A stretch of 43,334 nt of DNA from an uncultured Lachnospiraceae bacterium (GTDB lineage Bacteria; Bacillota; Clostridia; Lachnospirales; Lachnospiraceae). This document shows, piece by piece, positions 1 through 7,832 of the stretch (the stretch's first letter is position 1; every line of letters begins with the position of its first letter). The position numbers were made by a program, and so were the translations under genes. The stretch spans positions 14,531 to 57,864 of the forward strand of contig CAJUDZ010000023.1 in NCBI GenBank assembly GCA_910584965.1. The letters are read 5' to 3'. A model generated the notes under the pieces. It made no database searches and was not told where the DNA came from. It saw only the letters and a list, made by a program, of their open reading frames with translations.

Positions 1-125
1 CGTATCTTTTACATTCATACAGTTTAATCATATCGTACCCCCCACAGATAAATATCTAAAATATTATTTAATTATACCATCGGCTTTTTGTTACCGCAAT
101 AAAAAACGCGGGATCGGTACCTGAT

Positions 126-250
126 CTGTCATATGTAAGATATACTTCAAATTTTTAAGAACATGTGCCAGCGTGCGGTGCGGTCAAATTATTCAAAATA
201 TCACCATGCACACGCGATGATGTATGCAGGGTAAACTGATCCTGTGCAAT
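126..250 (-). pseudogene. Fragment of a tail-tip gene (copy of part of 818-1561)
   Basis: These 125 bases repeat positions 1056-1180 almost exactly, in the same orientation and 930 bp away; I count two substitutions. The matching part is the middle of the tail-tip gene at 818-1561. In the fragment one of the substitutions turns a Leu codon into TAA on the minus strand, so it cannot be translated through. It is a remnant of a third tip gene or a recombination scar. A terminator-like hairpin follows directly at 260-293. The rest of 1-125 is AT-rich and shows no gene. Confidence 0.75.
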
Positions 251-257
251 GCCGATT

Positions 258-293
258 GAAAAAGAGAGATTATTTCACGACAATCTCTCTTTT
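258..293 (-). terminator. Intrinsic terminator at the end of the tail operon
   Basis: A perfect 12-bp stem (AAAAGAGAGATT with AATCTCTCTTTT, arms 260-271 and 282-293) encloses a 10-base loop. Read on the minus strand the stem is followed by a T run, as expected for Rho-independent termination of the minus-strand operon whose last gene ends at 324. Confidence 0.7.
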
Positions 294-323
294 GGTGTGA
301 TATATGGTTGCTTTTCTGTCTGG

Positions 324-814
324 CTAAAATCTGCTCTTGCACCGGAGGCACATTCTGTCAACCTGATTTGTGGCAAAACCGGTCAGAAGGCTGTACTTAC
401 GCGGGACAAGCTGAATATTCGTGCAGCCGCACAGGGGACAGGAGACTGTATCCTGTGAACGTTTTTGGAGAAGCTGGCTATTGGGGAAGACTTCTTTTAA
501 CTGTTTTTTGGCATCGTTGACATCTACGGCGTCGAATGTGCATGTTGGGGTTTCAAAGCTGTATAAGGTGGTAGTTAAAGTTTCTCCTCCATCCTTATAA
601 TAATACCATTTGGTTTTCTCTTTGGGGGGTCTTCAGGCTGACTGCCATCGCTCAAAAGACACTTGCCGCATACCAGACAAGTGTTTTCACTGTCACGCTG
701 TTTTAAAATGTCCTCGTCGAAAGTTGATCTGCAATGAGGACAGAGAACAGCTTTTCTTATGACGGAATGGAAGAGGAAGAGTATTGAGAGCGGAGAGTAG
801 TCATTGTCATACAA
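324..814 (-). pseudogene. Double zinc-ribbon protein, frameshifted at a CCCAAAG site
   Basis: The first reading frame (814 down to 575) gives an N-terminal zinc ribbon with CPHC and CLVC cysteine pairs, then stops. The -1 frame continues without a stop down to a TAG at 324-326 and encodes about 100 further residues with a second, C-terminal ribbon (CPLC ... CLRC, ending KSRF). The two frames meet at a C6 run (624-629 on the plus strand) followed by AAAG. Read in frame this forms C CCA AAG, a standard -1 slippery heptamer. The joined product would be near 160 residues. It has the same two-ribbon layout as the 170-residue proteins at 14055 and 14638, so it is probably a relative of them. Either the gene is broken by a one-base indel or it uses programmed frameshifting; the sequence alone cannot decide. 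It is the last gene before the operon terminator. Confidence 0.6.
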
Positions 815-817
815 GAT

Positions 818-1561
818 TTAATATATACCAATTATCCAGGAAGTATCTGCGCCATCCCTGACAATTTTATACCCCAGTGTTTCTCCGGATGTGCAATTCG
901 GTATTTCGAGCGTTTTCTTCCAGGTATATTGATGAGTTCCTTTATCTTCAGGAAGGTCAGGATGGATGTCAAATCCATCATCTTCAATGTCCGCATATGC
1001 AACAGTAACATTATTTCGATTTACATATATTCTGCATTTATTTGCATTACTATGGCTGTCATATGTAAGATATACTTCAAATTTTAAAGAACATGTGCCA
1101 GCGTGCGGTGCGGTTAAATTATTCAAAATATCACCATGCACACGCGATGATGTATGCAGGGTAAACTGATCCTGTGCAATTCCGGTTGATACTCCGTATT
1201 GGCCAGGATTTGCTTTTACATCCTCCTGTCCCTGTAATCTTCCGGCATTATATCCATTCGTATATCTGGTGTCATGAATGTCCTGTATGGCATCACAGAT
1301 TCCGTCCGGGCTGTTAGCTGCGGGCGTAAATCCAAGTTCTTTCAGCTTGTTATAAATCTTATTGACGCCATTCCGAAAAGCCGATGCGATTTCATCGATG
1401 CGGCCGGCCATATTTGCGAATTTTATTTCGGCTGTTTCGTGATCGTCAAATTCGACGTCGCTTGCTTTTGTCCAAAAAGAGATTCTCAGCCACAGTCGGC
1501 TGTCCGCGTCGATTAATTTTCTGAATTTTCGTCCGGTTTTAATTTGTTCGTTAATTGCCAT
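818..1561 (-). CDS. Tail-tip / receptor-binding protein, paralogue 2
   Basis: 247 residues. The first ~105 residues are nearly identical in pattern to the protein at 3995-4642 (both start MAIN, then TGRKFRKLID and SFWTKASDVEFDD). After the shared stretch ending in NGYN-G the two proteins diverge completely. A conserved N-terminus with an exchangeable C-terminus is typical of phage tail-tip or fibre proteins, where the N-terminus docks to the particle and the C-terminus binds the cell surface. The C-terminal ~130 residues are beta-rich with many Thr, Tyr and Asn, and I do not recognise the fold. The gene follows the 138-residue gene at 1638, and the same small-gene plus tip-gene pair occurs at 4729-5061 and 3995-4642. 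Function is inferred from context and domain swapping. Confidence 0.6.
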   Translation of the reverse strand: MAINEQIKTGRKFRKLIDADSRLWLRISFWTKASDVEFDDHETAEIKFANMAGRIDEIASAFRNGVNKIYNKLKELGFTPAANSPDGICDAIQDIHDTRYTNGYNAGRLQGQEDVKANPGQYGVSTGIAQDQFTLHTSSRVHGDILNNLTAPHAGTCSLKFEVYLTYDSHSNANKCRIYVNRNNVTVAYADIEDDGFDIHPDLPEDKGTHQYTWKKTLEIPNCTSGETLGYKIVRDGADTSWIIGIY

Positions 1562-1637
1562 ATAAATGCTCCCTTCATTGTGAAAGCACCCATTCGGGTG
1601 CTTTTATCCTTTGCAATGCAGATCATATGTTACCTTT

Positions 1638-2054
1638 TTAAATCCAAATTATATCATGATTTGAAACAGTACTATTTACCGAATGAGCAGCAAGTTCTTC
1701 ATGTGTGTTCTTACTTAACTGATCATGTGAATAATCAACAAGTAAATAATATGTTCCGTTATCTGTCATCAGGACCGGTTCGGTGTCAGAATATACGAAA
1801 GGCTGTTTTGGCTCTATTGTCAGCAAGTGTTCTTGCAAATTGTAAATGCGGTTTTCTATTGCGTTTAAAAAGTCGGCAAAGTATCCGAAAATTCCCTTTT
1901 GACTTTTTATGTATTCACTCGCTTCGCTATATCTGCTCTTTTTAATTAACCTTTCATACGTATTCATAATTTCTACGTTTTCAAGGCTAATGTCCTGAAA
2001 AAACAGCAATGGGTCAATCTTATCAGGGTAAAATGAAACAGGGTTACATAACAT
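1638..2054 (-). CDS. Small tail-tip accessory protein, paralogue of 4729-5061
   Basis: 138 residues from the ATG at 2054, which lies 8 bases after a perfect AGGAGG. A GTG at 2063 is in frame but overlaps that ribosome site. A helical segment (YSEASEYIKSQKGIFG...) matches in pattern the 110-residue protein at 4729 (YSQAAQLLLANKEVLS...). The C-terminus carries YSH...LS..TH.EL, a motif also seen at the end of the hub protein at 5130 (YSHGSLSRYTHREL). The shared motif suggests a common attachment element. Both small genes sit directly upstream of a tip gene, so each pair probably forms a module, with this protein acting as adaptor or chaperone. That role is inference; the family is not one I can name. 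Confidence 0.5.
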   Translation of the reverse strand: MLCNPVSFYPDKIDPLLFFQDISLENVEIMNTYERLIKKSRYSEASEYIKSQKGIFGYFADFLNAIENRIYNLQEHLLTIEPKQPFVYSDTEPVLMTDNGTYYLLVDYSHDQLSKNTHEELAAHSVNSTVSNHDIIWI

Positions 2055-2063
2055 GTTAATCAC

Positions 2064-2443
2064 CTCCTACGGTTTATATTTTTAGTGCATCTGTATTTTT
2101 ATATATTGACTATGGGGCGGAAAATGTTTTTGTCTGTCCTAAGAGGCCGAACCGACTAGAGCGCAGGGCATATGTTATTTTTTTATTCGGTTTTCTTTTT
2201 CTGATTTTATCCTCAGCGAACAAGGGTATACACGCCCTGTTCCATGATATTTGAGCGGTTTTCAGCATTGTTCTCATTCGATATATGTCCGGTATGCCTC
2301 AATCGTCTGCCTTGAAAATGACTCAAATGGTTATGGACAGGAGTGGAGAGTTGACAAGAAATCTATTTTAGTTCTTGCAGTTATTTGTGGCTTTATTGCG
2401 TTGGTTGTGTTGCTTGTATTATTGGCATTAGCAGAGATGTAAT
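2064..2443. other. Non-coding stretch upstream of the inverted fibre cassette
   Basis: About 380 bases with no convincing gene on either strand. A plus-strand frame ending at 2442 would encode one hydrophobic helix (residues ~35-60 of 63), but it has no ribosome site and its upstream part looks random, so I do not call it. The stretch separates the small gene at 1638 from the left inverted repeat at 2444. Confidence 0.4.
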
Positions 2444-2465
2444 AAACAACAATTTATCTGAGTTG
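2444..2465. repeat. Left inverted repeat of a putative invertible fibre switch
   Basis: This 22-bp sequence, with core CAATTTATCTGAGTTG, recurs inverted at 2979-3000 with one mismatch (A versus G). In both copies it encodes the same fibre residues NLSEL in frame. That is where a crossover site should lie if recombination swaps fibre C-termini. Confidence 0.7.
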
Positions 2466-2735
2466 AATGCAAATTTGCAAAATCTATTTGTCACAAAAGT
2501 TATTACAAAAAGTGTAACAGTACAATATCTGCAAATATTCAGCATTCCTGTGTCAGCGCAAGATGGATATAGAGCGCTCGGCGTCACAGGATTTAGCATT
2601 GATTACCGGCTAAATTTATTTGGTATTGGTCTTAAAAGCGCAAATGAAATTTCTGCAATGCTAAGTTCTCGTGATGGAACAAACATAACTGTAAGTTGTT
2701 CATTTTATGTACTTTATGTAAAGAATTTTAGTTAA
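2444..2735 (+). pseudogene. Silent, inverted alternative C-terminus of the tail fibre
   Basis: On the plus strand an open frame starts in the inverted repeat with NNNLSELNANL, which matches the active fibre's NSNLSELVGRL. It continues for about 96 codons to a stop at 2733-2735. It has no start codon or ribosome site of its own. Its stop is immediately next to the stop of the active fibre gene (2736 on the minus strand), so the two 3' ends face each other. Inverting the DNA between the repeats would fuse this end to the fibre gene in frame and silence the present one. Its composition (short beta-like stretches, GTNITVSCSFYVLY) resembles a fibre tip domain but is unrelated in sequence to the active end. 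Confidence 0.65.
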
Positions 2736-3824
2736 TTACATGTATATAAAACGTATATTTATTGTTTGTGCGGTTGCATATGGCGAACACAAAATATTTA
2801 TAGCATTTCCATTGATTGTTATAACAGGTTTTAAATAATATGCGCTTTCGGTATATAAAACCGTTGCAGAAATAATTTTTTTTATGTCTTCGAGAATGAC
2901 ATATGACATATTTGCATTTGCCTGTACCGTAATCGTTGCATCTTTGCATTTATAAGAAATAGATGTCAACCGCCCCACCAACTCAGATAAATTGCTGTTT
3001 TGCGCATCAATCTGGTCTTTAAGCGTTTTGGCGGCCGTATGGTCAAGCGGAACTCCGGGAGTCGTTGCGGTCAGGCTTGTTGAGGTTGCCTGCCATGTTC
3101 CGTCACCGCGCAGATATGCGCGGTGTTTTCCTTTTGCCGGAGCGGGAACGATTCCCGACGTACCGGCGGCGTTTGCGGTTGCGCCTGTCATAACGGAAGG
3201 GGAGTATGCCGCTAAATTGGGCTTGTTTTTGATGTAGGCGTCGGAGGTTGTGTCTGAAACATTCCAGTCTGCCTGAACATTTACATTTGCGCCGGGTTCA
3301 ATGCGGTTTAATTTGTTTTTTTCTTCGGTGGTATAGTCGTTGGAAGACAGACCTTTTCCTGCAACCTTATCAACCTTATTGGTAACAGTGTTCCAGGCGG
3401 TGATGAGAGCGGAGGTAATCCCGTCCAGAACCGTTTTGTTGTTATGCGTATGCTGTTTGCTGTTGATTTCCGTTTTCAGTGAGGCCAGCTTGTTATCCAC
3501 TTCGTTCGGCGTGCAGGGCGTGTAGCCTAAGGCTGTTGTGACATTGCTTTCAGTGATTTCGTTCCGAATGTCGGAAGAGGATTTGTTTTCTACATGGTCA
3601 AGCCCAATCTGGGATTTACTTATGTTGTGGGGGTTGCTATGATTATTAATGTGTTCGGCCAGAGAGGCTTTGGAAGCGAGCAGATTATCCTGGCTTACGT
3701 TTTTTTGCTCCATTCTTGCCAGTGCCGAATCGATTAAGTCTGCGTTGGCGTTGAAATGATTGACAGTGTATTTTTCGGTTTCATCCGGTTTTCGGAGTTT
3801 TAGAAAATTTGTATAGATGCTCAA
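2736..3824 (-). CDS. Tail fibre / receptor-binding protein
   Basis: 362 residues. The N-terminus has the pattern TNFLKLRKPD...FNANADLIDSAL, common at the start of Firmicute siphophage fibres. It is followed by NHSNPHNISKSQIGLDHVEN, the repeat type found in many side-tail fibres. Then come helical and Gly/Asn-rich segments (EPGANVNVQADWN, RAYLRGDGTWQ) and a C-terminal ~85 residues after NLSEL that form the exchangeable tip. The ribosome site upstream reads AAAGGAGGA. The protein should sit at the distal tail and contact the target cell. Its 3' end lies inside a 513-bp segment bounded by inverted repeats, and an alternative end lies inverted beside it, so it is probably phase variable. Confidence 0.8.
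   Translation of the reverse strand: MSIYTNFLKLRKPDETEKYTVNHFNANADLIDSALARMEQKNVSQDNLLASKASLAEHINNHSNPHNISKSQIGLDHVENKSSSDIRNEITESNVTTALGYTPCTPNEVDNKLASLKTEINSKQHTHNNKTVLDGITSALITAWNTVTNKVDKVAGKGLSSNDYTTEEKNKLNRIEPGANVNVQADWNVSDTTSDAYIKNKPNLAAYSPSVMTGATANAAGTSGIVPAPAKGKHRAYLRGDGTWQATSTSLTATTPGVPLDHTAAKTLKDQIDAQNSNLSELVGRLTSISYKCKDATITVQANANMSYVILEDIKKIISATVLYTESAYYLKPVITINGNAINILCSPYATAQTINIRFIYM
2979..3000. repeat. Right inverted repeat of the putative fibre switch
   Basis: Partner of 2444-2465. The intervening segment is 513 bp, and the two facing stop codons at 2735/2736 lie close to its centre, as in known fibre-switching systems. No invertase gene is visible in the window, so the enzyme would have to act in trans or have been lost. 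Confidence 0.7.
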
Positions 3825-3880
3825 TGGAATCCTCCTTTATTTTAATAGAAAAAGTGTTAAAAAAGAAACGTTATAGGCGG

Positions 3881-3922
3881 CGCCAACGCAGAATCGATTA
3901 AGTCTGCGCTGGCGTTGAAATT
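3881..3922 (-). pseudogene. 14-codon remnant of a second fibre gene start
   Basis: On the minus strand these 42 bases encode NFNASADLIDSALA, nearly identical to residues in the N-terminus of the fibre at 2736 (HFNANADLIDSALA). DNA identity is high over the same length. There is no longer frame around it, so it is a leftover of a duplicated or replaced fibre gene between the present fibre and the tip gene at 3995. Confidence 0.7.
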
Positions 3923-3994
3923 GGTTCATAGAATCTGAAGTTGAAATGGTACAGAAGCAGCACTGGAAGCGGTAAGGAAATTTCTTATATGTAC

Positions 3995-4642
3995 TTACTG
4001 CTTTGGAATATACATAATCATATATTCTAAATAGGCATCCCTTGATCGGATGTAACGGGTATCGTTTGAATTTAACTCGAACCATACTTCGCCGGTTTCT
4101 TTATTATACCGCCAGAAAGTATTGGTCATATATACATGCTCCCTGTCATCGTCAAGATAGATATAATAGGAGCAGTTATATGTGGATGTAATGCCGGCGC
4201 ATACGTAGTCTAATCCCGGGGGAATCATTACGCTGCCGTTAAAATTTGTGCCTTCCGTATCAGTATCATAGATTTTCCCGGTTAATACGACGGGTTTGAA
4301 ACTCCGTTTTCCTTCGTTAAATCCCGTGTTATATCCATTGGTATATCTGGTGTCATAAATATTTTGTATTGCACCGCAGATGCCGTCCGGGCTGTTGGTT
4401 GCTGGTGTAAATCCAAGCCCTTTAAGTTTGTTATAAATCTTATTTACACCATTCTGAAAAGACGCTGCGATCTCATTGATGCGGCTGGCCATGTTGGCAA
4501 ATTTGGTTTCTGCCGTTTCGCTGTCGTCAAATTCGACGTCGCTTGCTTTGGTCCAGAAAGAGACTCTCAGCCACAGGCGGCTGTCCTCGTCGATTAATTT
4601 TCTGAATTTTCTTCCTGTTTGTATTCTTTCATTAATTGCCAT
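3995..4642 (-). CDS. Tail-tip / receptor-binding protein, paralogue 1
   Basis: 215 residues. It shares its N-terminal ~105 residues with the tip protein at 818-1561 and then diverges into an unrelated acidic, Tyr/Asp-rich C-terminus (YIYLDDDREHVYM, RDAYLEYMIMYIP). The segment YTNGYNTGFNEG at the junction has the Y/G spacing often seen before trimeric tips in phage tail proteins. The start ATG at 4642 follows an AAAGGAG site. It lies downstream of the small gene at 4729, giving the same two-gene module as 1638 and 818. Role by context: a tail-tip component with an exchangeable binding domain. Confidence 0.6.
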   Translation of the reverse strand: MAINERIQTGRKFRKLIDEDSRLWLRVSFWTKASDVEFDDSETAETKFANMASRINEIAASFQNGVNKIYNKLKGLGFTPATNSPDGICGAIQNIYDTRYTNGYNTGFNEGKRSFKPVVLTGKIYDTDTEGTNFNGSVMIPPGLDYVCAGITSTYNCSYYIYLDDDREHVYMTNTFWRYNKETGEVWFELNSNDTRYIRSRDAYLEYMIMYIPKQ

Positions 4643-4728
4643 TTAAAATTCTCCTTTCGGTGTTTTTATATTTTTGATTTTGTTAAAACTTGTTTTGCCA
4701 GGAAACGGGATAGGAAATACGCGGCCTT

Positions 4729-5061
4729 TTACGCGCCGCCTAACCATACGTCGCCTTCCAGACAGTCAACATCTGCTTCATTTTCTTCAAAGTAGATGGA
4801 TTGCTGAACCTGTTTGGCATATTTTTGTGCATTGTAAATTTCGTCTTCCCAGGTTCGGAAGGTTTCTGCGTCTACGATGGAATGGGAAAGGACTTCTTTA
4901 TTTGCCAGAAGAAGCTGTGCCGCCTGGCTGTACTGTCCCTGTGCGAGCAGGGCGTTGATCTGGTTGACAATAGCGGCGGTATCGTCGTTTATATCGGTAA
5001 AATTGTGCTTTGCAATTTTCCGGGTTGGGAAACTGCTGTATTCGGTTTCATTGATTTTCAT
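4729..5061 (-). CDS. Small tail-tip accessory protein
   Basis: 110 residues, mostly helical, with a good AGGTGATAT-type ribosome site before the ATG at 5061. The central part (ALLAQGQYSQAAQLLLANKEV) resembles a helical hairpin and matches in pattern the paralogue at 1638. The C-terminus is acidic and ends DVWLGGA; the protein at 7833 ends similarly (NDLWIGGD), which may be a common docking tail. It sits between the hub gene and the first tip gene. No family assigned. Confidence 0.5.
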   Translation of the reverse strand: MKINETEYSSFPTRKIAKHNFTDINDDTAAIVNQINALLAQGQYSQAAQLLLANKEVLSHSIVDAETFRTWEDEIYNAQKYAKQVQQSIYFEENEADVDCLEGDVWLGGA

Positions 5062-5129
5062 AATATATCACCTCCATGCAAGTACGTTATTTTTATTTGT
5101 TACGGACAGTCTGTATCATTCCGTTTCCT

Positions 5130-6902
5130 TTAATACTCCTGATCTCCCATAAACCCGTTCAGCTCCCGGTGAGTATATCTGCTCAGCGAACCGTGGCTGT
5201 ATTCCGATAAAATCCGGTGGGTGCCGGCCTCTTTTATCAGTTTTTCATATAAGGGGTAAAAGCGGTACATGGTGATGGTGGAAGTGAATCCGGAAAAGTC
5301 GTGGGAAACGGAAGTGATGATATACTGGCGCTCGGTGTCGGAACCGTTCCGGCGGTAAGAGACCTTTTTGTTGACGTCGAGAAAGGGCAGAAGGGCGGTG
5401 GTGATGGTGATATTGTCCGTCAGTCTGCAGTTTTTCCAGTTCTCCCATTTGGCCCGGTCTGCGGCCAGGTCGTCGGATGTGATGTTATCGTATTCGCCGT
5501 CGGTTTTGACGTCCAGGATTTCTCCCAGTTTTTCTACGGTAAAAGGAGAGTTTGGAACGATGGAAAGATCGACGCGTTCACAGTTATAAAATTTCTGAAA
5601 ATATTCTCTGGAGTATAATTCATAGGATTTGCCGTCCGGACCGGTGACAAACTTGCCGCTTTTCCGGCCGTTTGTCAGGACGTTGAGCGCATGAACCTGC
5701 CATTGGCCGAGCAGACAGGCTTTGACGACGTCCTGGCCGTCGATGTGATTCTTTTTGATTTTGAAGGCGTATACGGCGCCTGGAAGCAACACGCCCGCCG
5801 TGAGGGGGCTTTTGTCGGCTTCGCTGAAAATGCCTGCCGGGCCGAAATTGTTGATGTTGATGTAAGGGCCGGCCTGGTTGACGGCGGGAATTTTTATGCC
5901 GATCACGTCTCCGTCCGCATAGTCGTTTTCGTATCCGGCGACGGTGGAAACATAGGTATTTCCCGCATAGGCGCATTCTTCGCTGTAAAAGTCGGTTTCA
6001 ATGACTTTCCCCCATATTTCGCATATATTGCGGACGGTTGTCATGTCAACGGAGGTATTTTCCGAGATCAGAACTTTTTGTAAAAAGGAGTCATCCAGGT
6101 AGAGGTCGTCTTCATAGCACATTGGTTTCAGCTGGCAGACAAAGGTGTTTTGTTCCATGTCAAAAAACATTTCGTAGTTCGGATATAAGTCTCTGAAGGC
6201 GGTCAGGATGGAAAGAACGCTGCATCCGGCGGAAAAATCGAGGTCATAGGGAATCGCATTCCATGTTTCATGTTCATTCCGGTATTGCTGCCAGTCGTCG
6301 TTATATTCGGGAAAGGCTTTATATTCGCCGATATCATCGATTCTGTGGCGGGTGATTCGTGCCAGTTTTTCCAGGGTTTCGATCACGGCGTTGCGGATGA
6401 TATTGCGGCGGATAACTTCTCCGGTCGTTTCGTTTTCCTCGTAGGCCGGATAGCGTATGATCAGGGAGCCGAGCTGGCCGTTTTTGGTGCCGTCCAGTTT
6501 TTTGGTAAAATCGGCGCAGCTTACGGAAAGGCTGTCGGAAACGGCATCATAGGTGCCGGAGGCGTTTTCGCAGATATATGTGCCGAGCGGGTAGTAGCGG
6601 TATTGTCCGGTTCTGGAATTGAACAGACCGACGGACATCCGGATGTCTTTGTTGAGCCATAGCAGGCCATTTTCTTCCAGTTTCACTTTTTCCCTGATGG
6701 TCGGCTGGAGATCGAAGCCGGCGGTGCGCCGGATGTCGGATTCGCCGTTTATGGACATGCTGCCGCCGGTCAGATGCGGTTCAAGGGTACCGATTATTTT
6801 CTGGTTTGAATCGAGTACTTCCATTTTAAGTTTCATTGTCTGAGCGGCCGCGGATTGTGAAAGCACGAGGGTCAGGTCTTCCTGTGTAATGTTATTTGTC
6901 AT
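5130..6902 (-). CDS. Tail hub / tail-associated protein (DUF5048-like)
   Basis: 590 residues. Near residues 45-70 it has GGSMSINGESDIRRTAGFDL. This pattern (gs..i.g.SdiRRt) marks DUF5048-type proteins, which occur in Firmicute prophages downstream of the tape measure gene. The middle contains YPLGTYICENA and SVSCADFTKKLDG, typical of hub proteins that form the ring at the tail end. The C-terminus ends YSHGSLSRYTHREL..., a short motif repeated in the gene at 1638. The start ATG overlaps the stop of the preceding gene (ATGA), so translation is probably coupled. It is expected in the baseplate between tail tube and fibres. No lysin or peptidase domain is obvious. Confidence 0.65.
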   Translation of the reverse strand: MTNNITQEDLTLVLSQSAAAQTMKLKMEVLDSNQKIIGTLEPHLTGGSMSINGESDIRRTAGFDLQPTIREKVKLEENGLLWLNKDIRMSVGLFNSRTGQYRYYPLGTYICENASGTYDAVSDSLSVSCADFTKKLDGTKNGQLGSLIIRYPAYEENETTGEVIRRNIIRNAVIETLEKLARITRHRIDDIGEYKAFPEYNDDWQQYRNEHETWNAIPYDLDFSAGCSVLSILTAFRDLYPNYEMFFDMEQNTFVCQLKPMCYEDDLYLDDSFLQKVLISENTSVDMTTVRNICEIWGKVIETDFYSEECAYAGNTYVSTVAGYENDYADGDVIGIKIPAVNQAGPYININNFGPAGIFSEADKSPLTAGVLLPGAVYAFKIKKNHIDGQDVVKACLLGQWQVHALNVLTNGRKSGKFVTGPDGKSYELYSREYFQKFYNCERVDLSIVPNSPFTVEKLGEILDVKTDGEYDNITSDDLAADRAKWENWKNCRLTDNITITTALLPFLDVNKKVSYRRNGSDTERQYIITSVSHDFSGFTSTITMYRFYPLYEKLIKEAGTHRILSEYSHGSLSRYTHRELNGFMGDQEY

Positions 6903-7828
6903 GATTCATCCCACCATTCTGCTTCGATTTTGGAGAATCCCAGATAGTACAAGTCGGATTCGGAATTAACGTCTCCGATTTCGACCCAGTTCCAGGAAAT
7001 CTGTCTGTCGTTATAGATTCCGTTTGCGGTGTCGGAAGGACTGGGTGTGACCTGAACGAGCCAGAGTCTTCCGTCCGGGAGTTTTAAAATTTTCGGAACG
7101 CCGTCGCAGATAAAGTCCATAAAATCCCGCTGGTATTTGATGCGCTGGTAGTCCTGGGTTCCCTGATAGGTAAATTCACAGGAAATTTCATCCAGCGGGA
7201 CAAAGGAGCCTTTGCAGCTTCCCGTATCATAGTTTGCTTTGGTATTTCGGACAAAAACGGGATACCGGCTGTTGAGCAGTTCGACGGTAGAAGAGGGGAG
7301 GTTCCGGGTTGTATCGCAGAAGCCGTCCGTGATTTCCGTACCCCATACGATGGCATCCTCGATGAGGAACATTTTCGTATATTTTGGGGTGGCGCTTGTG
7401 GTGGCGTAATCGCCTTCCATGCCGTACAATACGGGAACGAGGGCGTATTCCATCGTCTGGCCGGAAGCCACGAAGTAATCGGGGTAATTGATGACAAAAT
7501 CTTCGATTTGTTTTGTTTCCCTGACCGCGATTGTTTTCCATTTGAATCTTCCTTCGGGTCTGCTTTTTAAGATGATATGGGAAGTGGTCTCCAGGTTCCA
7601 GTCCACGTTTCCCGCGTTTGTCGTGTTGCTGAATTTGGCCCAGAGGATGGTGTCGAAGTCCCATTCTGCGGGGCACTGGTTTGTCAGTTCAAAATCTGCT
7701 GCTTTGGTGATATACAGGTCATCGTATATGCCGTTTTTCAGTTCTACATAGTTGATATTTATAAGGCCGGTAGGGGTGAGGGCACATGCCAGCCCACCGC
7801 CTGTAAAGCCGCTTCCACAAAATAACAT
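6899..7828 (-). CDS. Distal tail structural protein
   Basis: 309 residues from the ATG at 7828, preceded by GGAGG at a spacing of 11. An in-frame TTG at 7846 overlaps that site and is less likely. The protein is rich in aromatic and beta-type residues. It has no signal peptide or membrane segment after the short hydrophobic start (MLFCGSGFTGGGLACALTPTG). It lies between the Fn3-like protein and the hub, where siphophages place distal tail proteins. I do not recognise a named domain, and the role rests on position. Confidence 0.5.
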   Translation of the reverse strand: MLFCGSGFTGGGLACALTPTGLININYVELKNGIYDDLYITKAADFELTNQCPAEWDFDTILWAKFSNTTNAGNVDWNLETTSHIILKSRPEGRFKWKTIAVRETKQIEDFVINYPDYFVASGQTMEYALVPVLYGMEGDYATTSATPKYTKMFLIEDAIVWGTEITDGFCDTTRNLPSSTVELLNSRYPVFVRNTKANYDTGSCKGSFVPLDEISCEFTYQGTQDYQRIKYQRDFMDFICDGVPKILKLPDGRLWLVQVTPSPSDTANGIYNDRQISWNWVEIGDVNSESDLYYLGFSKIEAEWWDES

Positions 7829-7832
7829 GGTT

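Noticed and set aside
2251..2442. 63-codon plus-strand frame ending in a hydrophobic helix
   Set aside because: No ribosome site and a random-looking N-terminal half; it lies in a scarred region beside the inverted fibre cassette.
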